Part shown: in pieces, positions 1-5,708 of the stretch
Numbering within the stretch: the stretch's first letter is position 1
How the letters are laid out: each line of letters starts with the position of its first letter
Assembly (NCBI GenBank): GCA_905182825.1
Contig: CAJJDJ010000018.1
Coordinates: forward strand, 1-6,259
DNA from: Thiotrichaceae bacterium UBA7359
Lineage (GTDB): Bacteria; Pseudomonadota; Gammaproteobacteria; Eutrophobiales; Eutrophobiaceae
Length of the DNA stretch: 6,259 nt
Reading direction: 5' to 3'
Program-made: the position numbers and the translations under genes
Notes under the pieces: generated by a model
Database searches by the model: none
Told to the model about the DNA's origin: nothing
What the model saw: only the letters and a program-made list of their open reading frames with translations

Positions 1-281
1 TAACAAACTCGATGTTTCCTAGTAACCGCGGTAAAGCTATGACGCGTCAAAATTTTTGGTACATTGTAAAACGTTATGCAAAAGTTGCCGAAATTCAAAA
101 AAGATTATCACCACATATCCTACGACATGCATTCGCAACACATTTAATAAACCATGGTGCTGATTTAAGAGTCGTACAGATGTTATTAGGGCATAGTGAT
201 ATTTCTACCACACAAATTTATACACATGTTGCAAGGGAACGATTGAAAGATTTGCATGCCGAGCATCATCCGAGAGGATAG
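1..281 (+). CDS. xerD: Tyrosine recombinase XerD, C-terminal part (5' end outside window)
   Basis: XerD works with XerC at the dif site to resolve chromosome dimers, in a step controlled by FtsK at the division septum. Only the last 92 or so codons are here; the frame is open to the left edge (first full codon at base 3), so the ATG at base 12 is internal. The catalytic end of the tyrosine recombinase fold is visible: HxxR (His codon at 114, Arg at 123) in LSPHILRHAFATHL, the second histidine in LLGHSDISTTQ (codon at 192) and the nucleophilic tyrosine of QIYTHV (codon at 219). The tail LKDLHAEHHPRG resembles the E. coli XerD ending, which supports XerD over XerC or a phage integrase. It lies 119 bases before dsbC on the same strand, as in the E. 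coli xerD-dsbC-recJ order. The family call is very secure; the N-terminal DNA-binding domain is not visible. Confidence 0.95.
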   Translation, partial: TNSMFPSNRGKAMTRQNFWYIVKRYAKVAEIQKRLSPHILRHAFATHLINHGADLRVVQMLLGHSDISTTQIYTHVARERLKDLHAEHHPRG

Positions 282-320
282 ATAACGTTAATTAATCAAT
301 ATAAGTGAACAAAAGCTCTG

Positions 321-326
321 TATAAT
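321..326 (+). promoter_or_regulatory. Possible -10 box upstream of dsbC
   Basis: A perfect TATAAT lies in the xerD-dsbC gap, about 75 bases before the dsbC start. The best -35 candidate at a usable distance is poor: TCAATA at 296-301 with a 19-base spacer matches TTGACA at three of six positions. No extended -10 TGn is present. In AT-rich DNA such a hexamer can arise by chance, so this is a weak promoter call. If real, dsbC has its own transcript with a leader of roughly 70 bases in addition to read-through from xerD. Confidence 0.3.
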
Positions 327-390
327 CTTCTTAAAATTTTGTGTGTTCATGTCTATCGTTTCTAATGGTTAAGTTTTTCTGGTTTTGTTC

Positions 391-395
391 AGGAG
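391..395 (+). promoter_or_regulatory. Ribosome binding site that fixes the dsbC start
   Basis: AGGAG sits 5 bases before the ATG at 401. It decides between that ATG and a longer in-frame reading from a GTG at 341, which would add 20 unlikely residues before the signal peptide. Confidence 0.8.
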
Positions 396-400
396 TTAAT

Positions 401-1108
401 ATGAAATTAATTAAGTTTTTATTGATAGGTGTATTCATCTCATTTTCCGCTCTAGCTAAAGATACGCTTGACGCTGAATTTACTTTAGCCTTGTCAAAAT
501 TACTCCCTGATGTTGAGATAGATAATGTTTCATCAACACCTATCAAAGGTCTTTATCAGGTGGTGATCGGTACTGATGTAATCTATATTACGCGTGATGG
601 AAATTATGTTATTAAAGGTGACATACTAGATCTTGAGGAACGTCGAAATCTAACGGAAGATATTCGGGCTGGATCCAGAATAGATATTCTAGACAGTATT
701 AAAGAAGGTGATTACATAGAGTTCTCTTCTATAAATATGCAAGATGCAATTTATGTATTTACAGATGTTGATTGTGGGTATTGCAGAAAATTGCACCTAG
801 ATGTCCCTAAATTGAATTCATTGGGTGTGACAGTTCGTTATTTAGCATATCCTCGGGCGGGTGTTGATTCTGTTGTAGGTCAAGAAATGAGTAATGTCTG
901 GTGCGCTAAAGATAGACAAAAAGCATTAACAGCAGCAAAAAACAGAGAACCTATCGAAGCAAAACCTTGTGATGACCCGGTTGCTGAACAATACGCCTTA
1001 GGACAGAAACTCGGCGTACGAGGTACACCTGCAATTTATTTACAAAATGGTAAAATTCTCCCCGGCTATATGCCGCCAGATGAAATCATCAAACAACTAA
1101 ATCGTTAA
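401..1108 (+). CDS. dsbC: Periplasmic thiol:disulfide interchange protein DsbC
   Basis: DsbC is the periplasmic disulfide isomerase: it reshuffles wrong disulfides in exported proteins and is kept reduced by DsbD. The protein has 235 residues, close to E. coli DsbC. Residues 1-19 form a signal peptide (MKLIK, a hydrophobic core, then SALA before Lys20). Residues 20 to about 80 match the N-terminal dimerisation domain, including the VIYITRDGNYVIKGDILDL stretch. A linker leads into the thioredoxin-fold domain with active site Cys125-Gly-Tyr-Cys128 in DVDCGYCRKLH. A second cysteine pair (Cys168, Cys190) corresponds to the structural disulfide of DsbC, and GTPA at 208-211 supplies the cis-proline. 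The ATG at 401 is chosen for its AGGAG and because it starts the signal peptide directly. DsbG is an alternative, but CGYC and the xerD linkage favour DsbC. It converges on the DUF3108 gene, 13 bases away. Confidence 0.94.
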   Translation: MKLIKFLLIGVFISFSALAKDTLDAEFTLALSKLLPDVEIDNVSSTPIKGLYQVVIGTDVIYITRDGNYVIKGDILDLEERRNLTEDIRAGSRIDILDSIKEGDYIEFSSINMQDAIYVFTDVDCGYCRKLHLDVPKLNSLGVTVRYLAYPRAGVDSVVGQEMSNVWCAKDRQKALTAAKNREPIEAKPCDDPVAEQYALGQKLGVRGTPAIYLQNGKILPGYMPPDEIIKQLNR

Positions 1109-1121
1109 TTATAAAATATTA

Positions 1122-1135
1122 TTAATTCGAATTAA
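1122..1135. repeat. 14-base AT-rich palindrome in the dsbC/DUF3108 convergent gap
   Basis: TTAATTCGAATTAA is a perfect inverted repeat. It overlaps the stop and last codons of the minus-strand DUF3108 gene, 13 bases after the dsbC stop. It has no loop, is nearly all A/T and has no adjoining U-tract long enough for a standard intrinsic terminator. It could be a weak bidirectional transcription end, or chance in AT-rich DNA. Confidence 0.3.
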
Positions 1136-1853
1136 AACCTAATCCGTTTATTGATTTAATAATAGCTGTAGAGATACGATTATCCTTTTCATGATTAACT
1201 ACTTTTATGGGTAAAAAGCTTAAATCGTGAGCGCACCATAAATATGTTTCTTGCTTACTATTCAACTTGTGACGAGCAAGTTTAATGGTATTAAACTCAC
1301 CTAGTGGAGTTTTTATTACTTCATCTGCTATATATTCAAATTGGTACTCTTTTATCTTTCCTCCATCAGCAATAAAATAAGTCTCTGGTATGATTCCTGA
1401 TTTTAAATCAAACATGATAGCTAGTTGATAGAGTAATTTGTCAAGTACTCTTGGTTGAGTTTCCATATACCATGTCTTATCGTTAATACGATTTACGATT
1501 TGTTTTGTTTGCCAATCAAAATTAATCTCAACGTTACGTTTTGACTTCTTTTTAGTGTGATTGTATGTGTAATGTAAGGGCGTAAAAATTGATTCGATTA
1601 AATCCCAGTTGCTGATTTCAAGAATATGAATTTTTTTAAAAAGTGAAATTAAACCAGTGGTTTTACTCTCGGAACGAAAAACGAATTTCCCATCCTCTTC
1701 TTGAAAAAAACGACGTTCTATAAGACCTACTTTTGTGTCGTTACTGTACAAGGTGTAGTTTGCCTCAAAAAAACCCGGCATTTCATTTTCTGCAATACAA
1801 AATGGTGCATATAACATCAAGTAAAGTAAAAATAGACGCTTTTTAATCAACAT
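1122..1853 (-). CDS. Exported DUF3108 family protein of unknown function
   Basis: This 243-residue protein matches the DUF3108 pattern (Pfam PF11306), a family of exported proteins without an assigned reaction. Residues 1-21 look like a signal peptide: MLIKKR, a hydrophobic stretch, and cleavage after CIA-21. The cysteine at 19 does not fit a lipobox, so a soluble periplasmic form is likelier than a lipoprotein. Family-like features are the early ANYTLYSNDTKVGLIERRF strand region (31-49), DKLLYQLAIMFDL (138-150), IADGGKIKEYQFEY (161-174), TPLGEFNTIKLAR (182-194) and the late YLWCAHDLSFLP (204-215). The mature part is mostly beta-strand-like. No Shine-Dalgarno motif precedes the ATG, but the next methionine (13) would cut the signal peptide. 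It is divergent from hldE with a 70-base gap to the hldE ATG, and convergent with dsbC. A link to the cell envelope is inferred from export and neighbours only. Confidence 0.8.
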   Translation of the reverse strand: MLIKKRLFLLYLMLYAPFCIAENEMPGFFEANYTLYSNDTKVGLIERRFFQEEDGKFVFRSESKTTGLISLFKKIHILEISNWDLIESIFTPLHYTYNHTKKKSKRNVEINFDWQTKQIVNRINDKTWYMETQPRVLDKLLYQLAIMFDLKSGIIPETYFIADGGKIKEYQFEYIADEVIKTPLGEFNTIKLARHKLNSKQETYLWCAHDLSFLPIKVVNHEKDNRISTAIIKSINGLGFNSN

Positions 1854-1862
1854 ATTAAATAC

Positions 1863-1878
1863 TATGATAATTATCGTA
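1863..1878. repeat. Near-palindrome in the divergent promoter gap, possible operator
   Basis: GATAATTATC (1866-1875) is a perfect 10-base palindrome. It extends to 16 bases (TATGATAATTATCGTA) with one mismatched pair. It covers the predicted -10 of the DUF3108 gene and sits where a -35 for hldE would lie, so a bound regulator could affect both directions. It contains GATAAT units as in Fur boxes but does not fit the 7-1-7 Fur arrangement, so no regulator is assigned. Confidence 0.3.
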
Positions 1879-1898
1879 TGTTAAAATTCCTGTATAAA
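1870..1898 (-). promoter_or_regulatory. Possible promoter for the DUF3108 gene
   Basis: Read on the minus strand, TTTATA (1898-1893; four of six matches to TTGACA) is followed after exactly 17 bases by GATAAT (1875-1870; five of six matches to TATAAT). Transcription would start near 1863, giving a leader of only about 10 bases, consistent with the absence of a Shine-Dalgarno sequence before the ATG at 1853. The same bases overlap the candidate hldE promoter on the other strand. This is based on motif matching only. Confidence 0.35.
1893..1898 (+). promoter_or_regulatory. Possible -10 box for the hldE-hldD-waaA block
   Basis: TATAAA lies 31 bases before the hldE start codon at 1924, which would give a leader of about 19 bases. 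The hexamer 17 bases upstream (ATTATC, 1870-1875) is a poor -35; TTATCG at 1871-1876 with a 16-base spacer is slightly better (three of six). The location in a short divergent gap makes a promoter here necessary on layout grounds, but the exact boxes are uncertain. Confidence 0.35.
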
Positions 1899-1923
1899 GC
1901 AAAATAAAAGAGTGAAAGATGTA

Positions 1924-3351
1924 ATGCAAGAAATAGTTTTTAAACCAAGTAGCACGACAAATGTTTTGGTTGTAGGTGATATTATACTAGATCAATATAT
2001 ATATGGTGAAACTAGCCGGATTTCACCAGAGGCTCCTGTCCCTATTGTGCGTGTAAAAAACACAGAAGAGCGTCCTGGGGGGGCTGCTAATGTCGCTATA
2101 AATATTTCATCTCTGGGTGTTAGCACACAATTGTTAGGTATGACCGGACAAGATCTAGCATCAAGAAGGCTGGAAAAAATACTTCAAGAAAAAGGTGTTA
2201 TTTGTCATTTTGTACAACAGGACGGGGTTGCAACAATTACTAAACAACGCGTGTTGAGTCAACATCAACAATTGCTCAGGCTCGATTATGAAGATCAATT
2301 AAGTATATCTGAAACAGATACTTTGATTGAGCAATATTTACAGTTACTTGAAACAATCGATGTGGTCGTATTATCAGATTATGCAAAAGGAAGTTTAACA
2401 AGAGTAGAAACACTTATTAAACATGCCAATGACAAAAAGATAACTGTTTTAGTAGATCCAAAAACATCAGATTTTAGCTGTTACTCTAGTGCAACTCTTC
2501 TTACACCTAATTTAAAAGAGTTAGAAGTTGTGGTTGGTGATTGTAAAACTAATGAAGTTTTGATTAGAAAAGCAGAAACACTTAGAAAAAATTTAAAAGT
2601 AGATGCAATCTTGGTGACTCGTGGAGAAATGGGCATGACGTTAGTCCGCGAAAAAGAAAAGCCATTACATCTTAAGGCACAAACCCATGAAGTCTATGAT
2701 GTGACGGGCGCTGGAGATACGGTGATAGCATCACTAGCTGCAGCACTAGCCTCTGGTTACGAACTAGAGCAGGCAACATTCTTAGCTAATACTGCTGCAG
2801 GATTAGTCGTAGAAAAACTTGGAGCAGCAACAGTCTCTCCAGAAGAGTTAAATAGTGCTGGCATGATTAAATGTCAATCTCAGGTTTTGTTAGATAATAA
2901 ATCAGCATCAGAAATTGTTAACTTGGCTAAACGAAAAGGTGAACAAATAGTTATGACCAATGGTTGTTTTGATATCTTGCATGCGGGTCATATTAACTAT
3001 TTGATGAAAGCAAGAACACTAGGCGATCGTTTAATAGTTGCAATAAATGATGATGATTCTATTAAGAGGTTGAAGGGCAGTTCTAGACCAATAAACACTC
3101 TAAAAAACAGAATGATAGTTTTAAATGCATTAGCTTGTGTCGACTGGGTTGTTTCCTTTAGTGAAGATACTCCAAAAAAACTAATCTCACTGATTGAACC
3201 AGACTTTCTTGTAAAGGGCGGTGATTATACAGAGGCTCAAATTGCTGGTGCAGAGGGCGTTATAGAATCAGGTGGAGAAGTTGTTATATTGCCTTTTGAA
3301 ACTGGGTTTTCAACTTCTTCAATGATAGAAAAAATAATTGAGAATAAGTAG
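1924..3351 (+). CDS. hldE: Bifunctional heptose-7-phosphate kinase / heptose-1-phosphate adenylyltransferase HldE
   Basis: HldE performs two cytoplasmic steps of ADP-heptose synthesis: phosphorylation of D-glycero-beta-D-manno-heptose 7-phosphate at C1, and, after GmhB removes the 7-phosphate, AMP transfer from ATP. The 475 residues match the fused E. coli-type enzyme in length. The PfkB/ribokinase domain comes first: VVGD at 16-19, TSRISPEAPVP, PGGAANVA with GGAAN at 52-56, and the catalytic DVTGAGDT at 259-266 (base Asp265). The C-terminal nucleotidyltransferase domain begins near 325, with TNGCFDILHAGH carrying HxGH at 353-356, then RLKGSSRPIN and LVKGGDY. I chose ATG 1924 because AAGAG at 1908-1912 precedes it and the distance to VVGD resembles E. 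coli. An in-frame GTG at 1912 would add four residues and cannot be excluded. The stop is 8 bases before hldD, indicating co-transcription. A run of seven G (2077-2083) encodes the GG motif. Confidence 0.96.
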   Translation: MQEIVFKPSSTTNVLVVGDIILDQYIYGETSRISPEAPVPIVRVKNTEERPGGAANVAINISSLGVSTQLLGMTGQDLASRRLEKILQEKGVICHFVQQDGVATITKQRVLSQHQQLLRLDYEDQLSISETDTLIEQYLQLLETIDVVVLSDYAKGSLTRVETLIKHANDKKITVLVDPKTSDFSCYSSATLLTPNLKELEVVVGDCKTNEVLIRKAETLRKNLKVDAILVTRGEMGMTLVREKEKPLHLKAQTHEVYDVTGAGDTVIASLAAALASGYELEQATFLANTAAGLVVEKLGAATVSPEELNSAGMIKCQSQVLLDNKSASEIVNLAKRKGEQIVMTNGCFDILHAGHINYLMKARTLGDRLIVAINDDDSIKRLKGSSRPINTLKNRMIVLNALACVDWVVSFSEDTPKKLISLIEPDFLVKGGDYTEAQIAGAEGVIESGGEVVILPFETGFSTSSMIEKIIENK

Positions 3352-3354
3352 AGG
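3351..3354 (+). promoter_or_regulatory. hldD ribosome binding site overlapping the hldE stop
   Basis: GAGG begins on the last base of the hldE TAG stop and lies 5 bases before the hldD ATG. A ribosome ending hldE would sit on this site, so the two genes are probably translationally coupled. Confidence 0.65.
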
Positions 3355-3359
3355 TCAAT

Positions 3360-4301
3360 ATGATTGTTGTTACAGGAGGAGCAGGGTTTATTGGTGGACA
3401 GATTGTGGTAGGTTTAAACAAACTTGGTAGAGAAGATATTATTGTTGTTGATGATCTTACTGATGGTAAAAAATTTAAAAATCTTGTCTCGAATAAAATT
3501 GCTGATTATTTCGATAAGGCCGAATTTAGAAAGTTAATTCAAGAACGTGACAGTAGATGCGATCAAATTGAAGTTATTTTCCATCAGGGAGCTTGCTCCA
3601 CAACAACAGAATGGGATGGGGGATACATGATGGATAATAACTACAGCTATTCAAAAGAATTATTGCATTTTTGTCTTGAACGTGAGATTCCTTTTATTTA
3701 TGCCTCAAGTGCAGCGGTTTACGGGATTAATTCAAAGTTTATTGAAGACCCAAAACACGAAAAACCTATAAATGTTTATGGGTATTCAAAATTATTATTT
3801 GATAATTACGTTAGAAATATAAAGTCAAAGATGAACTCACAAATCGTGGGTCTACGTTATTTTAATGTTTTTGGTTTTGGTGAGGCGCATAAGAAAAACA
3901 TGGCGAGCGTCATTTATCATTTTAACAATCAACTTAAAGAAACAGGTTCTTTGAAATTATTTCAGGGAAGCCATGGATGTCTTGATGGGGAACAATCGAG
4001 AGATTTTATATTTGTAGATGACGTTGTCAGCATTAATTTATGGTTCATGAACCAGCCTGATATTTCTGGTATATTTAATATAGGCACAGGTGACTCTCAT
4101 AGTTTTAATAGCGTAGCTGATGCAGTTATTGGTTGGCATAAAAAAGGTGAAAAAAAATATATTCAATTTCCTGATTCTTTAAAGGAAAGCTATCAAAGTT
4201 TTACTGAAGCAAATGTATTTAAATTACGTTCTATTGGTTATGAGAAAAAATTTACTTCCTTAAACGATGGCGTAAACTTATATTTGGATATGCTTAATTA
4301 A
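3360..4301 (+). CDS. hldD: ADP-L-glycero-D-manno-heptose 6-epimerase HldD
   Basis: HldD (also RfaD/GmhD) inverts C6 of ADP-D-glycero-beta-D-manno-heptose to give the L-glycero donor used by the LPS heptosyltransferases, with tightly bound NADP. The 313 residues form an extended short-chain dehydrogenase fold. The N-terminal Rossmann motif is TGGAGFIG at 5-12. GACSTTTEWDG and MMDNNYSYSKELLH are characteristic of this family. The active site shows the YxxxK pair (Tyr140, Lys144 in VYGYSK) and Lys178 in AHKKNMASV, matching the E. coli residues Tyr140 and Lys178 reported as the acid/base pair. As I recall the E. coli sequence (310 residues), there are about five extra residues between LFQGS and the conserved RDF (GS, HGCLDGEQS, RDF), a variation also seen in other branches. 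It follows hldE by 8 bases and precedes waaA by 33. Confidence 0.96.
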   Translation: MIVVTGGAGFIGGQIVVGLNKLGREDIIVVDDLTDGKKFKNLVSNKIADYFDKAEFRKLIQERDSRCDQIEVIFHQGACSTTTEWDGGYMMDNNYSYSKELLHFCLEREIPFIYASSAAVYGINSKFIEDPKHEKPINVYGYSKLLFDNYVRNIKSKMNSQIVGLRYFNVFGFGEAHKKNMASVIYHFNNQLKETGSLKLFQGSHGCLDGEQSRDFIFVDDVVSINLWFMNQPDISGIFNIGTGDSHSFNSVADAVIGWHKKGEKKYIQFPDSLKESYQSFTEANVFKLRSIGYEKKFTSLNDGVNLYLDMLN

Positions 4302-4334
4302 AACTAAGTTTTAAGATAAAAAATATTTAAAAAA

Positions 4335-5648
4335 TTGCGATATCTTTATACTTTTATAATCTTCATTCTTGTTCCTGTAGCTTTATTTAGGCTTTTTTTA
4401 TTTGGATCAAAAAACTTTGCTTATAGACAAAGATGGAAAGAACGATTTGGTTTTCTGTCTTGGGAAAAAAAAGATAATCCAGTCATCTGGATTCATGCGG
4501 TATCCGTCGGAGAAGTTAATGCAGCAAGTCCCCTCATTAGTGGCTTGCTAGAAGAATATCCGAATCATCTATTATTAGTAACGACAGTTACCCCCACCGG
4601 GGCAACTATCGTTGAAAAAATAACCAATAGTAATGTTAAGCATCGTTATCTTCCATACGATTTACCGTTTTCAGTCAAAAAGTTTCTCAATATAGTTAAG
4701 CCGTCAATTCTTCTAACGATGGAGACTGAAATTTGGCCAAACCTTTATCAAGCATGCAGTGATCTAAAAATACCGATACTCATAATAAATGCGCGATTAA
4801 GTCAACGTTCGGCTAAACGATATCGATTCGTTTCAAAGTTAATGAAAAAAACTCTAAGCCTTGTAGATATTATTGCTGCACAAACAAAAATTGATGCAGG
4901 ACGATTTATTTCATTGGGGGTTTCTAGTGAAAAAGTGTTAATAACTGGGAACTTGAAGTTTGATGTTAATCTGCCACCAAACCTTAAAGAGCAAGCGCAA
5001 TCAGTAAAGCGGTATTTTTCTGAGGTTCGTCCAGTTTGGATAGCTGCTAGCACGCATTATGGTGAGAATGAAATTATTTTGAAGGCTCATATACAGGTAA
5101 TGAAAGTGTCTCCTGACGCAATATTGATTTTAGCACCACGACACCCAGAGCAAACTGATAAAATTGAATTCCTATGTAAGGAACTGCAATTAAATTTTGT
5201 TAAACATAGCAATCAAAAGATGTTTACAATTGAACGGTCTGTATACATATTAGATACATTAGGTGAACTTCTTTTACATTACGCTGCATCGCAAGTGGCT
5301 TTTGTGGGCGGTAGCTTGATAGCAAAGGGCGGACAAAATATTATTGAACCAGCCAGTTTAGGTTTACCTGTCATTACTGGTCCATATATGTTTAATTTCA
5401 CAGAAATAAATGAATTACTCTCAGAGCAAGACGCGATTACCTATGTCTCAAATGAGCATGAGTTAACACAAAAAGTTTGTATGTTTTTGTCGAATGATAA
5501 CGAACGGCATGGTACAGGTGAGACTGGACGAAAAGTAGTCGAAAATAATAAAGGAAATATAATCAAGATAATGAAAATAATTAAGCCATATTTATCAGAT
5601 CAAGATGCAACTTTTATAGTAAACAATACCTCTAATGCGAGTAATTAA
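4335..5648 (+). CDS. waaA: 3-deoxy-D-manno-octulosonic acid (Kdo) transferase WaaA
   Basis: WaaA (KdtA, family GT30) transfers Kdo from CMP-Kdo to the lipid A precursor on the cytoplasmic face of the inner membrane. The 437 residues resemble E. coli WaaA (425) over their length. Residues 4-23 are a hydrophobic N-terminal membrane anchor. Family motifs in order: RQRWKERFGF (31-40), HAVSVGE with Glu60 as the expected catalytic base, TVTPTG, METEIWPN (129-136), ARLSQRSAKRY, ASTHYGENE (238-246), PRHPEQ (268-273), FVGGSL (323-328), KGGQN and EPA (338-340), and GPYMFNF. The start is TTG: an in-frame stop at 4317-4319 bars a longer frame and the next in-frame methionine lies beyond Glu60. The TTG puts Glu60 at the same number as in E. 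coli. No good Shine-Dalgarno is seen. ATA at 4323 is a remote alternative. Whether it adds one or two Kdo cannot be read from the sequence. A run of eight A lies at 4465-4472. Confidence 0.95.
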   Translation: MRYLYTFIIFILVPVALFRLFLFGSKNFAYRQRWKERFGFLSWEKKDNPVIWIHAVSVGEVNAASPLISGLLEEYPNHLLLVTTVTPTGATIVEKITNSNVKHRYLPYDLPFSVKKFLNIVKPSILLTMETEIWPNLYQACSDLKIPILIINARLSQRSAKRYRFVSKLMKKTLSLVDIIAAQTKIDAGRFISLGVSSEKVLITGNLKFDVNLPPNLKEQAQSVKRYFSEVRPVWIAASTHYGENEIILKAHIQVMKVSPDAILILAPRHPEQTDKIEFLCKELQLNFVKHSNQKMFTIERSVYILDTLGELLLHYAASQVAFVGGSLIAKGGQNIIEPASLGLPVITGPYMFNFTEINELLSEQDAITYVSNEHELTQKVCMFLSNDNERHGTGETGRKVVENNKGNIIKIMKIIKPYLSDQDATFIVNNTSNASN

Positions 5649-5675
5649 AATAATTCAAAAATATTTTTAAGATTC

Positions 5676-5689
5676 AAAACTATAGTTTT
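5676..5689. repeat. Perfect 14-base palindrome before the small secreted protein gene
   Basis: AAAACTATAGTTTT is a perfect inverted repeat in the 60-base gap between waaA and the next gene, and flanking GATT/AATTC extends it imperfectly on both sides. A fifth T follows. It is too AT-rich for a strong terminator; it could be a weak terminator of the LPS block or an operator covering the only -10-like hexamer here (TATAGT, 5681-5686), for which I see no -35. Confidence 0.3.
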
Positions 5690-5695
5690 TAATTC

Positions 5696-5700
5696 AGGAG
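5696..5700 (+). promoter_or_regulatory. Strong ribosome binding site of the small secreted protein gene
   Basis: AGGAG lies 8 bases before the ATG at 5709, the standard distance. It confirms the start of an otherwise unrecognised gene and contrasts with the weak initiation region of waaA just upstream. Confidence 0.75.
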
Positions 5701-5708
5701 AATAAATC

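Noticed and set aside
1..281. XerD fragment as a phage or island integrase marking an attachment site
   Set aside because: The C-terminal sequence is of the housekeeping XerD type, it is adjacent to dsbC as in E. coli, and no tRNA or direct repeat is present.
341..400. Longer dsbC starting at GTG 341
   Set aside because: The extra 20 residues would precede an already complete signal peptide, and AGGAG at 391-395 points to the ATG at 401.
282..400. Terminator or riboswitch between xerD and dsbC
   Set aside because: No stable GC-containing stem followed by a T-run and no recognisable aptamer pattern; only a -10-like hexamer stands out.
331..546. Minus-strand open frame of 71 codons over the start of dsbC
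   Set aside because: It lies opposite the dsbC leader and signal peptide, has no Shine-Dalgarno and its translation has no recognisable domain; dsbC explains the stretch.
1863..1878. Fur box
   Set aside because: GATAAT units are present but the spacing does not fit a 19-base Fur site, and neither flanking gene is an iron gene.
4150..4157. Eight-A run in hldD, and a similar one at 4465-4472 in waaA, as phase-variation tracts
   Set aside because: Runs of A of this length are expected in lysine-rich stretches of AT-rich genes, and both frames are intact; nothing beyond composition supports a switch.
4802..5053. Minus-strand open frame of 83 codons within waaA
   Set aside because: It is wholly inside the conserved WaaA coding region, on the opposite strand, and shows no motif or initiation signal.
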